Shown: in pieces, positions 27,848 through 36,206 of the stretch
Position numbering within the stretch: position 1 is the stretch's first letter
Layout: every line of letters begins with the position of its first letter
Notes under the pieces: model-generated
Told to the model about the DNA's origin: nothing
Database searches by the model: none
What the model saw: only the letters and a program-made list of their open reading frames with translations
From: Lachnospiraceae bacterium AD3010
GTDB taxonomy: Bacteria; Bacillota; Clostridia; Lachnospirales; Lachnospiraceae
Assembly: GCA_000622025.1 (NCBI GenBank)
Contig: JHWU01000020.1
Location: 1 to 64,000, forward strand
Length of the DNA: 64,000 bases
Direction: 5' to 3'
Program-made: the position numbers and the translations under genes

Positions 27848-30439
27848 TTATGAACCGCTCCGGACAGATGCTGTGAGCTTTGCTCCGTCAAAGTCTACTG
27901 TAATGATACTGCCCGGCCCGGCCTCTCCGGAAAGAATGAGCTTTGCAGACAAAGTCTCTACGTTTTTCTGCATATACCTCTTCAGGGGTCTTGCACCGAA
28001 TACCGGATCATAGGCACTTTCTCCGATGAAATCCCTGGCACTGTCGGTCAGCTCTATCTTTAGCTCTCTTGCCGCTATACGTTCATTTGTTTCCACAAGG
28101 ATCAGGTCAATGATGCTCTTTATATCCGCTCTGGTAAGAGGCCTGAACATTATTATCTCATCCAGTCTGTTTAAAAATTCCGGACGGAAATGCTCCCTTA
28201 ATGCGGCATTGACCTCTGCCTTAGCCGTAAGACTTATGGATCCAAAGTCATCTATACCGTTTAAGAGACTCTCGGATCCCAGATTGCTGGTCATTATAAC
28301 TATGGTGTTCTTAAAATCCACTGTCCTTCCAAGGGAGTCCGTGATCCGACCGTCATCCAGAACCTGAAGCAGCACATTAAATACATCCGGATGCGCCTTC
28401 TCCACCTCATCAAACAGAATGACACTGTAGGGCTTTCTCCTTACCGCCTCCGTAAGCTGTCCTCCCTCGTCATAGCCCACATATCCCGGAGGCGCTCCTA
28501 TAAGACGGGATACGGAAAACTTTTCCATATACTCACTCATATCGATACGGACCATATTGTTTTCATCATCAAAGAGCGCAAGAGCAAGAGCCTTGGCAAG
28601 CTCCGTCTTTCCGACTCCGGTAGGACCCAGGAAAAGGAAGGAACCTATAGGCTTTGTCGGATCCTTTATCCCGGCCTTTGAGCGGATTATGGCTTCCGTG
28701 ACCCTCTGTACTGCATCATCCTGTCCTATTACCTTCTTATGAAGCTCCTTATCAAGATTCAGGGTCTTATTCTTTTCTCCTTCCGTAAGCTTTGACACGG
28801 GGATCCCGGTCCATCTGGATACAATGTCCGCTATCTCATCATCCGTCACCGCTTCGTGCACCATGGAGAAATCCCTGTCCTGATTCCTCTGTTCCTCTGT
28901 TTCCAGAGTCTTCAAAAGTCCGGGCAGCTTCCCGTACTGGAGCTCCGAAGCCTTTGTGAGATCTCCGTTTCTTGTAGCTATCGCTATCTCATTCCGTAAA
29001 GACTCTATTTCTTCTCTTAAAGAGGAAACCTTTGAAACGGATTCCTTCTCATTGTCCCAATCAGCCTTCTTTTTCGAGAATTCATCCTTCAGCTCATAGA
29101 GCTCCTTCTGAAGATCCTGAAGCCTTGCCTTGCTCTGATTATCATTTTCCTTTTTCAGCGCATTCTCTTCTATCTGCAGCTGGGTGATCCTCCGGTTCAG
29201 CTCATCAAGCTCCTCGGGCATGGAATCAAGCTCGGTTTTTATGGAAGCGCAGGCTTCATCAACCAGATCGATGGCCTTATCCGGAAGGAAACGGTCACTT
29301 ATGTACCTGTGTGAAAGCTCCGCCGCGGCAACAAGGGCGGAGTCATTTATCTTTACCCCGTGGAATACCTCGTAGCGGTCCTTCACCCCACGAAGAATGG
29401 AAATGGTATCCTCCACTGAGGGCTCATCAACCATAACAGGCTGGAATCGCCGTTCCAGTGCCGCATCCTTTTCTATATACTTCCTGTATTCGTCAAGGGT
29501 CGTGGCTCCTATGCAGTGAAGCTCGCCTCTTGCAAGCATGGGTTTCAGCATATTTCCTGCATCCATGCTTCCCTCAGCCTTGCCTGCTCCCACAATATTA
29601 TGGATCTCATCGATAAAGAGTATTATCCTGCCGTCGGAATGCTTTATCTCATTTAATACAGCCTTCAGTCTTTCCTCAAATTCCCCTCTGTACTTTGCTC
29701 CCGCCACAAGAGAGCCCATATCCAGAGAGAAAATCTCCTTGTCCTTCAGTCCCTCCGGCACATCTCCCCTTACTATCCTCTGGGCAAGACCCTCAACCGC
29801 AGCAGTCTTCCCGACACCGGGTTCACCTATCAGCACCGGATTATTCTTGGTCTTTCTGGAAAGGATCCTTATGACATTCCTGATCTCGCTGTCCCGTCCT
29901 ACGACCGGATCCAGCTTTTCCTCTCTTGCCCTCTCCACCAGGTTTATCCCGTACCTTGAAAGAGTATCATAGGTGCTCTCCGGGTTGTCGCTGACAACCC
30001 TCTGGTTTCCTCTGACCTCCTGCAGCGCACTCAGAAAACGATCCCGGTTTATCCCGTACTCTCTGAACAGCTCGGCGACTGCCTTATTCGGGTACTTTAT
30101 CATGCAGAGGAAAAGATGCTCTACCGAAACATACTCGTCCCCCATTGCCTTCGCCTCATCCTCTGCATATGTCATTACCTTATTCAGATTCTTTCCCACA
30201 AAGCTGTCACCGCCCTGTACCTTCACAAGCTTTGACAGCGCTTCTTCGACCCTGTGGGTAAAGCTTTCCTTGTCGATCCCCATCTTCTCCACAAGCTTCA
30301 GGATAAGGGAATCTTCTATGGTCAGAAGGGAATAAAGGAGATGCTCCAGCTCTATCTCCTGATTTCCGTAGTCCATAGCAATCTTCTGACTGTTATTTAT
30401 GGCTTCCATTGAGCTCTGTGTAAACTTACTTATATTCAT
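27848..30439 (-). CDS. clpB: Protein disaggregase ClpB
   Basis: 863 residues. N-terminal Clp repeats, AAA1 with GEPGVGKTA, a long coiled-coil middle domain (about 400-530) and AAA2 with GPTGVGKTE. The motor threads aggregated proteins with the DnaK system. Start ATG 30439 behind GGAGGA. Transcription probably begins at the CIRCE-linked promoter near 30830, about 390 nt upstream, so HrcA control is expected. The long leader holds a tandem array and a large inverted repeat. Confidence 0.97.
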   Translation of the reverse strand: MNISKFTQSSMEAINNSQKIAMDYGNQEIELEHLLYSLLTIEDSLILKLVEKMGIDKESFTHRVEEALSKLVKVQGGDSFVGKNLNKVMTYAEDEAKAMGDEYVSVEHLFLCMIKYPNKAVAELFREYGINRDRFLSALQEVRGNQRVVSDNPESTYDTLSRYGINLVERAREEKLDPVVGRDSEIRNVIRILSRKTKNNPVLIGEPGVGKTAAVEGLAQRIVRGDVPEGLKDKEIFSLDMGSLVAGAKYRGEFEERLKAVLNEIKHSDGRIILFIDEIHNIVGAGKAEGSMDAGNMLKPMLARGELHCIGATTLDEYRKYIEKDAALERRFQPVMVDEPSVEDTISILRGVKDRYEVFHGVKINDSALVAAAELSHRYISDRFLPDKAIDLVDEACASIKTELDSMPEELDELNRRITQLQIEENALKKENDNQSKARLQDLQKELYELKDEFSKKKADWDNEKESVSKVSSLREEIESLRNEIAIATRNGDLTKASELQYGKLPGLLKTLETEEQRNQDRDFSMVHEAVTDDEIADIVSRWTGIPVSKLTEGEKNKTLNLDKELHKKVIGQDDAVQRVTEAIIRSKAGIKDPTKPIGSFLFLGPTGVGKTELAKALALALFDDENNMVRIDMSEYMEKFSVSRLIGAPPGYVGYDEGGQLTEAVRRKPYSVILFDEVEKAHPDVFNVLLQVLDDGRITDSLGRTVDFKNTIVIMTSNLGSESLLNGIDDFGSISLTAKAEVNAALREHFRPEFLNRLDEIIMFRPLTRADIKSIIDLILVETNERIAARELKIELTDSARDFIGESAYDPVFGARPLKRYMQKNVETLSAKLILSGEAGPGSIITVDFDGAKLTASVRSGS

Positions 30440-30505
30440 ACTGTTCCTCCTTTCCGAAGTGGTGCATATAGAGATCCTGAATCTCCGATATTGCTCCGCT
30501 GCGGA

Positions 30506-30680
30506 CGATCTCCGTCAGGCATATGCGGAGCAGATTACGCTCACCGCCTTTGTTTTGTGTCGAAATATTTGGACGGCGTTCCCGCGAAAAATAAGCGCTT
30601 TCGCGTCGCGCCGCCACATTTCGGCACAAAACTTCAGTCGTTCGCTATCAATCTGATCCGCATATGCCTGCCGGAGATCG
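30506..30680. repeat. 175-nt imperfect inverted repeat in the clpB leader
   Basis: Arms 30506-30536 and 30650-30680 are complementary at 29 of 31 positions, with the palindromic GCATATGC inside each arm. Inner parts also pair: GTTTTGTGTCGAAAT (30552-30566) with ATTTCGGCACAAAAC (30618-30632), then GGCG and CGCGAAA near the centre. The whole can fold into one long hairpin. Confidence 0.85.
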
Positions 30681-30707
30681 CCTCTGCCTGTACGCCGATC
30701 CCGTATA

Positions 30708-30830
30708 AAGATTCTTCGGGCTTCGCCCTCAGAATGACATAGTACTGATCAGAACGGCATAGTACTGATCAGCATGGCATAGTACTGATCAGCATGGCAT
30801 AGTACTGGTCAGAATGGCTTTGTGCCGGTC
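30708..30830 (+). repeat. Dispersed palindrome family A, copy 6, with a five-unit 20-bp array
   Basis: Copy 30708-30739 has the GGGC-TTC-GCCC stem. Its tail AGAATGACATAGTACTGATC is repeated at 30731, 30751, 30771, 30791 and 30811, exactly 20 bp apart, with small changes. It ends next to the predicted clpB start of transcription. Confidence 0.9.
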
Positions 30831-30837
30831 AATTATT

Positions 30838-30880
30838 ATGATACATTGGATTGTTAGCACTGTCAAGAGGTGAGTGCTAA
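30838..30880 (-). promoter_or_regulatory. CIRCE operator (HrcA site) overlapping a sigma-A promoter for clpB
   Basis: TTAGCACTG-N9-GAGTGCTAA at 30854-30880 matches the CIRCE consensus with one mismatch. On the minus strand TTGACA (30861-30866) lies inside CIRCE, with a 17-bp spacer to TATCAT (30838-30843). HrcA binding would block the -35 box. The right arm abuts the stop codon of the GGDEF-EAL gene. Confidence 0.93.
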
Positions 30881-32584
30881 TTATTCTGATATGGGTTTAA
30901 ATGATGTGCTTTCCAGCAGTTTTGTGGCAGCTTCAAAATCCACGGGCTTACTGTAAAAATAACCCTGGGCCTTGTTGCAGCCCATTTCCAGAAGTGCCTT
31001 TCCCTGCTTTTCGTTCTCGACACCTTCAGCAATTACCGACATATGCAGTCTGTCGGCTATATTTATAATGCTCTCTATCAGTATCCTTGAACGCCTGTCG
31101 TCCGGAAGCTTGTCAACAAAGCTCCGGTCGATCTTTATTACATCTGCGTTGATATTATGTATCAGTGAAAGCGATGAATATCCTGTTCCGAAATCATCAA
31201 TAGAGATCCTTATTCCTTTATTCTTAAGCTTCCTTATAAAGTCCATAAGCTGCTCATATTCCGTATCCTTTACGCTTTCCGTGATCTCTATCTCCAGGCA
31301 TTCGGGCGAAAGTCCGAAATCATCGATTATGGCAGCTATCTTTTCGTCGATGTCCATAACATAGAGGTTCTTCTTTGAGAAATTGGATGAAATAACCGGA
31401 ACATCATAGCCCATATTCTTCCACTGGCGGATAGCGGAGCAGGTTGCCTTAAATATGGAAATATCAAGCTCCGGTATCATGGAATTCTTGTCCAGTATGG
31501 GGATAAACTGATCGGGATAAATAAAATGTCCCTCATGAATCCAGCGGCAGAGCGCCTCAAAGCCTACCAGCTCCCCGCTTCGCATATCGACCTTTGCCTG
31601 AAAGAAGGGTACAAACTCCCGTTTCTGTATGGCAGGACGGAACATTGACAGGATCTTCCGGCTGTGACTTATGGCCTCCACAAGCTCTTCATCAAAATAA
31701 ACCACAGGCTTTTTCAGCTTTCCCTTGGCAATCTCACAGGCTGCTGAAGCCTCGTTCAGGCGCTCAAAGAAGGGCCTTCTGTGGCCTTTGACTGCCTCCG
31801 AGATCCCCATCCAGGTGGAAATATTAAAGGTGACACCCGGAGCGGATTTCAGATTGGAAATAAGCACGCTTCCAAGCTTCCGCTGAACGGCCTCCAGATT
31901 TTTCTTACGTATCACAAGAACATAATTGTCACCGCCAAGCCGGCATACCGCCTCATCCTCGCCCACAAAGGTACAGAGCTTCCGGGAGTACTGTGTTATG
32001 GCCTCATCTCCTGCTCTTCCTCCCGCCACATCATTGACATACCTGAAATTCTGAAGGTTGAGCCTTATAAGCAGCAGATCCTCCTCAGGGATCGTCCTCG
32101 TAAGCTCCTTATACTTTTTTTGCAGAAATACCACATTCGGTATTCCTGTCAGCGCATCGGTGTTCTGGGAGATATCCAGCATCGTCCTCATATTGCGGCG
32201 GCTAAACAACAGATACATTAAATCCGCAAAAAGCTTCAGAGCCTCCAGATCAAGATCCTCTTTTTTTATACCTATTTTGAATTCCTGATATGAGTGGACA
32301 TATTCCTTGTCATCAAAAAAATATGCGTACTTGAGGCATAGGCCGGTCTGCTGTCCGTCCTTATAAATGACTATCTTGTCTCCTTCCTTTTCCTCATCCT
32401 TTGTCACCTGTCCGATCCTATTGTCCCGGAAGCGGAAGTCATCATCATAATCCACATCATAGTAGAATTTAGATATTCTCAGATGCTCACACAGCTCCTT
32501 CAGATCATCGCGGCTCAGTCTTTCCCTGGATGCCTTTTCTATCAGATGCTGAAGCTCTTTTATCAATTCATTACTTAGCTGCAA
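30881..32584 (-). CDS. GGDEF-EAL protein, probable c-di-GMP phosphodiesterase
   Basis: 567 residues. Residues 1-135 form an unassigned input region. The GGDEF domain (about 140-300) is degenerate: the signature reads LGGDNYV, so it probably makes no c-di-GMP but may bind GTP. The EAL domain (about 315-560) keeps FEALCRW, the DDFGTGYSSL catalytic block and EGVEN, so hydrolysis is likely. No membrane helix is seen. It overlaps ddl by 14 bp and closes the cell-wall operon. Confidence 0.93.
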   Translation of the reverse strand: MQLSNELIKELQHLIEKASRERLSRDDLKELCEHLRISKFYYDVDYDDDFRFRDNRIGQVTKDEEKEGDKIVIYKDGQQTGLCLKYAYFFDDKEYVHSYQEFKIGIKKEDLDLEALKLFADLMYLLFSRRNMRTMLDISQNTDALTGIPNVVFLQKKYKELTRTIPEEDLLLIRLNLQNFRYVNDVAGGRAGDEAITQYSRKLCTFVGEDEAVCRLGGDNYVLVIRKKNLEAVQRKLGSVLISNLKSAPGVTFNISTWMGISEAVKGHRRPFFERLNEASAACEIAKGKLKKPVVYFDEELVEAISHSRKILSMFRPAIQKREFVPFFQAKVDMRSGELVGFEALCRWIHEGHFIYPDQFIPILDKNSMIPELDISIFKATCSAIRQWKNMGYDVPVISSNFSKKNLYVMDIDEKIAAIIDDFGLSPECLEIEITESVKDTEYEQLMDFIRKLKNKGIRISIDDFGTGYSSLSLIHNINADVIKIDRSFVDKLPDDRRSRILIESIINIADRLHMSVIAEGVENEKQGKALLEMGCNKAQGYFYSKPVDFEAATKLLESTSFKPISE

Positions 32585-33752
32585 TTTTATTGCCTCCTAA
32601 TGATGCAGAATCAAGTATATTTGTATCGAAGGTGAATGTCAGGTTGTTCTGAAGACGTGTTCTTTTCATAGCAAGACTTATGATCCTGTCCAGAAGCTCA
32701 CTGTATTCTATCCCCAGGGGCTCCCACAGATAAAAGGAAAGAGAACCCGGAATGGTATTGATCTCATTGAAGTAAAGCTTCCCGCTGTCTCCGTCTATCA
32801 TAAAGTCTATACGGGACACCCCTGAGCAGCCGAGAGCCTTAAACGCCTTTACCGCAAGGCTTCTGACCTCTTCCCTCAGGTCCTCGGAGATATCTGCAGG
32901 GATCTTTCTTGAAACTCCCGCCATGCCCTTGGAGCCTCCTGATTTCGCACTTCTCTCGTATTTATCGCTGTAGCTCAGGATATCCTCTGAATGAAGAGGC
33001 TCTTCGCATTCGGAAGCCTCTGCCTCATTTTCATCTCCAAGAACTGAGCAGTTTATCTCCCTTAAGTTTGTGATCGCTCTTTCAACAAGTACTCTCGACG
33101 CATACTTAAATGCATCATCCAGGGCATTTGCAAGAGAAGACGGATCCCCGGCTATACCTATTCCAACGCTGGAGCCTAAGTTTACGGGCTTTACGATAAC
33201 AGGATAACCGAAGCGTTCTTCTATCTTCTTTATCAGAAGATCCATATCTTCATAATCCGACAGAGTATAGACCCCGGCGTCAAGGACCGGCACCCCGGCT
33301 TCTTTCAGTATCATCTTCATTATATACTTGTCCATGCCCACCGCCGATGCGGTAACATCACAGCCTGCAAAGGGAAGTCCCAGGGTTTTGAAATACCCCT
33401 GAAGTGCACCGTCCTCCACATTCGTTCCATGGACTACGGGGAGAACCATATCTATTTCAAATTCGGGATTCTTTCCGAATTTCTTTACGGGGAAGGAAAC
33501 AAGCTTTACCCTGCCGTCCCAGTTTACCATTATAACCCTGTGGGAACGGGAAAGAAGACCCTTTATATCCCTGTAGGATTCTATCTTCCCTATATCATCC
33601 CCTATATACATTTCATTGCTTTTACTGAGATATACCGGTAAAATATCGTATTTTTCACGGTTCAGGCTTAGATATGCCTGAATACCTGATATCACCGACA
33701 CTTCGTGTTCAACGCTTTTCCCACCGAAAAGCAGTGCTATTCTGAGTTTCAA
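32571..33752 (-). CDS. ddl: D-alanine--D-alanine ligase or related D-Ala-D-X ligase
   Basis: 393 residues, ATP-grasp. N-terminal LLFGGKSVEHEVSV, PVVHGTNVEDG, KPVNLGSSVG and the C-terminal metal loop FNEINTIPG are present. It makes the D-Ala-D-Ala end of peptidoglycan precursors. An insertion around residues 240-285 (ECEEPLHSEDILSYSDKY, SKGMAG) is common in Clostridia ligases next to MurF-like genes. Product specificity (D-Ala or another residue) cannot be fixed by eye. Lies 27 bp after the MurF-like gene. Confidence 0.92.
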   Translation of the reverse strand: MKLRIALLFGGKSVEHEVSVISGIQAYLSLNREKYDILPVYLSKSNEMYIGDDIGKIESYRDIKGLLSRSHRVIMVNWDGRVKLVSFPVKKFGKNPEFEIDMVLPVVHGTNVEDGALQGYFKTLGLPFAGCDVTASAVGMDKYIMKMILKEAGVPVLDAGVYTLSDYEDMDLLIKKIEERFGYPVIVKPVNLGSSVGIGIAGDPSSLANALDDAFKYASRVLVERAITNLREINCSVLGDENEAEASECEEPLHSEDILSYSDKYERSAKSGGSKGMAGVSRKIPADISEDLREEVRSLAVKAFKALGCSGVSRIDFMIDGDSGKLYFNEINTIPGSLSFYLWEPLGIEYSELLDRIISLAMKRTRLQNNLTFTFDTNILDSASLGGNKIAAK

Positions 33753-33779
33753 TGTGTTTACCTTTCTGTCCCCTAAAGA

Positions 33780-35342
33780 TCAGTAATTATCCGGCAGGTC
33801 ATTTTCGAGTAATATGAACTTTCTCCTGTCGTCCCTGATACCGAGAGCAAAGCTCATGGCGTCCTCGACCCTGTCAAATACCCTGCAGCGTTCTTCGGGG
33901 AAGTTTTTTTCCATTATACCATCCATTATTGGTTTCGTGTGATTTTTCCCAACCAGGAAAATATAATCACAGTTATCCGCGGCATAATTACCGAATTTCC
34001 GGTTATATTCCTCTTCCTTTTCACCAAGCTCCACCATTCCCGGAGTAATAAGGATCTTCACTCCGTCAAACATGGCAAGGGTTTCAACGGCAGCCTTAGA
34101 CCCCACAGGATTAGAATTGTAGGCATCGTCGATTATCGTAACATTTCCCTGATTCCTGATCTGCATCCGGTGCTCCACAGGTTCTATCCTTCTGACCGGA
34201 ACCTTCAGCTCCCTAAGGGATATCCCCAGCTTATTGGCAACTGCTATGGCTCCCAGCACGTTTATTATATTATGGGCGCCGATCAGCCTCACATGGAAGC
34301 TTTCCTCCTCACCCTCAGGCGTCACAACGGTAAATGATGTTCCCAGGTCAGATACGGCGATATCCTTTGCATAATAGCCGTCCTTTGATCCATTTGAACA
34401 GTAGAGAACCGGCGAAGGGTATCCCTGTGCCATTTCCCGGATAAGCTCATTATCACCGTTAAGAAAAAGCATTCCCTTTCCGGACACTGCATCAGCAAGC
34501 TCAAATTTTGTCTTCCGGATATTTTCTATACTGAAAAAGGTCTCAAGATGCTGTGGTCCCACGGCTGTTATAATGCCGTGGTCAGGCGGAAAAAGGTCAC
34601 ATATCTCCTTGATCTCACCTGTTCTCCTCGCCCCCATTTCACATATAAAGATCTCATTCGAGGGCTTCATATGCTCCCTTATGGTACGTGTGATCCCGAG
34701 AGGTGTATTGAAATTTCCGGGAGTCACAAGAACATCATATTTTACTTTTAATAAGGTCTCCAGATAATACTTTACACTGGTCTTTCCATAGCTTCCGGTG
34801 ACTCCGATGGTAATCAGCTCCGGCATAGACCTTAAAATCCGTCTTGCATCATTGATATAATACCTGTTTATTCCCTCTTCAACAGGATGGTTGATAATAT
34901 TAGCGGCCAGATCAAGTATAAGCTCCAGTGAAACCACTATGACCATAGCTGCGCTTATACCCTTAGTTCCGAATATGAAAAACAGTGCGGCTGCGATAAG
35001 CAGGGACAGAAGCAACAAGGTAAAGATAAGTCTTTTAATCCTTGCGGTATACACAAGCTTCTTTTTATTATTAAGCCTCATCAATGCCCTGTAGACCAGA
35101 ATTATCATGATCAGGTCGAGAATGATGAGGATATCCGGGACAAGAAATGGAAGAAAAAGCCTTATGATCCCTGAAAACAATCCGAAGATCAAAAGCCACT
35201 GCTGCCGTATATTCTTTTTTAACCACCTTAAGTGCTCGTCATTCTTGTACCCGTTCAGCTGAAACATATGGAGATTATGCCTCAGAGTCAGAGTAAATGC
35301 GTAGACGGACAGCACCGAAATTATCAGAGTTCTTATTATCAT
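33780..35342 (-). CDS. Membrane-anchored Mur ligase (MurF-like)
   Basis: 520 residues. Unlike normal cytosolic MurF, the first 160 residues contain four to five hydrophobic helices. The Mur ligase core follows with the P-loop GVTGSYGKTSVKYY, EMGARRTGEI and DAYNSNPVGSKAA. MurF adds D-Ala-D-Ala to the UDP-MurNAc-tripeptide; here the membrane anchor and the partner genes suggest a specialised or lipid-linked substrate. Its start overlaps the upstream hydrolase stop (ATGA), so the two are coupled. Confidence 0.88.
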   Translation of the reverse strand: MIIRTLIISVLSVYAFTLTLRHNLHMFQLNGYKNDEHLRWLKKNIRQQWLLIFGLFSGIIRLFLPFLVPDILIILDLIMIILVYRALMRLNNKKKLVYTARIKRLIFTLLLLSLLIAAALFFIFGTKGISAAMVIVVSLELILDLAANIINHPVEEGINRYYINDARRILRSMPELITIGVTGSYGKTSVKYYLETLLKVKYDVLVTPGNFNTPLGITRTIREHMKPSNEIFICEMGARRTGEIKEICDLFPPDHGIITAVGPQHLETFFSIENIRKTKFELADAVSGKGMLFLNGDNELIREMAQGYPSPVLYCSNGSKDGYYAKDIAVSDLGTSFTVVTPEGEEESFHVRLIGAHNIINVLGAIAVANKLGISLRELKVPVRRIEPVEHRMQIRNQGNVTIIDDAYNSNPVGSKAAVETLAMFDGVKILITPGMVELGEKEEEYNRKFGNYAADNCDYIFLVGKNHTKPIMDGIMEKNFPEERCRVFDRVEDAMSFALGIRDDRRKFILLENDLPDNY

Positions 35343-36106
35343 TTGAAAAATGCTTTCATTACAGATCGAAATTTTTGCGGAGCTTCCAGAAAGGAATAGT
35401 GACCGCAGCCCTCAAGCACAATAAGGGCAGCGCCGGGTATTTTTTCTTCCATGATATGGGCGTCCCGAATCGGTGTGGCAGTGTCTTTATCTCCCCAGAT
35501 CAAAAGACAGTCCCGGTCAATATCCGATAGAAGCTGTGTCAGATCTTCATTGACAGCCATTACCAGGCATTGTCTCATCACAGGTGTCGCTCTTCTGTAA
35601 TCCTCTGACCCCTGCCTCATCCTCCAGTCATCCACAAGCTCCGGAAAAAGTGCATAAAATACCCTTGTATCAAAAAGCCTTTTAAGGATCTTGTACTGTC
35701 CGATCTTTACCTTCTGCCACAGGCTTCTGACCGGGAGCACTCCGGCACTGTCAATAAGGACGATCTTCTCTATATTAAATGGGATCCCCTTCCTCGAAGC
35801 AAGCTTTATTATTATCCTTCCGCCGTAGGAATGGCCGATCAGAGCTGCGCTTTTTATCCCAAGCTCCTCCATAAAGCGCAGAAAAAAATCCGTATAACTG
35901 TCAACATTCCAGGCTTCAGGAGGCTCCTTACTTCCGCCAAAACCCGGAAGGTCAAACTGCAGTACCCTGCAGCTGTCTGATATGGCGGCTGCCACACTGT
36001 CATAAACACTCAATTCCGTGCCCCAGCCCTGCAGTACCACCACATTGCGCTCACCGCTGCCGCTGAACTTATATTCTATATCTATACCGTCAATTGTGAT
36101 CCTCAT
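35339..36106 (-). CDS. Alpha/beta-fold hydrolase
   Basis: 255 residues. The nucleophile Ser in GHSYGG, the acid in WGDKD and the His in GCGHYSF form a complete triad; the oxyanion region is LQGWGT. The substrate is unknown. It is the first gene of the hydrolase-MurF-like-Ddl-GGDEF-EAL operon. The start is taken as ATG 36106. It lacks a ribosome site but lies seven bases after a TATAAT box (36114-36119), so the mRNA may be leaderless. An ATG at 36148 lies inside a terminator hairpin. Confidence 0.88.
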   Translation of the reverse strand: MRITIDGIDIEYKFSGSGERNVVVLQGWGTELSVYDSVAAAISDSCRVLQFDLPGFGGSKEPPEAWNVDSYTDFFLRFMEELGIKSAALIGHSYGGRIIIKLASRKGIPFNIEKIVLIDSAGVLPVRSLWQKVKIGQYKILKRLFDTRVFYALFPELVDDWRMRQGSEDYRRATPVMRQCLVMAVNEDLTQLLSDIDRDCLLIWGDKDTATPIRDAHIMEEKIPGAALIVLEGCGHYSFLEAPQKFRSVMKAFFK

Positions 36107-36129
36107 TGCTCTGATTATAACACAAAGAC

Positions 36130-36177
36130 AAAAAAGAAGCTGCGGCATCCCATATCTTTGATGCGGGACACCGCAGC
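36130..36177 (-). terminator. Terminator after the GGGtGRT gene
   Basis: GCTGCGG (36139-36145) pairs with CCGCAGC (36171-36177), with further CCC/GGG pairs inside. On the minus strand TTCTTTTTTG follows. Confidence 0.85.
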
Positions 36178-36206
36178 GGTCAGCTGATCAATTAAAAAAT
36201 CGGGGC

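Larger units (their letters stand above)
30440..30837 (-). other. Long clpB 5' leader
   Basis: About 390 nt between the CIRCE promoter and the clpB ATG with no convincing gene. In order on the minus strand it holds the five-unit 20-bp array, a dispersed palindrome, and the 175-nt inverted repeat. Such a leader could affect mRNA stability or translation; this is inference. Confidence 0.6.

Noticed and set aside
30426-30629. A 67-residue minus-strand frame before clpB
   Set aside because: It runs through the large inverted repeat, has no ribosome site and overlaps the clpB start. Its similarity to the plus-strand frame opposite is a result of the inverted arms.
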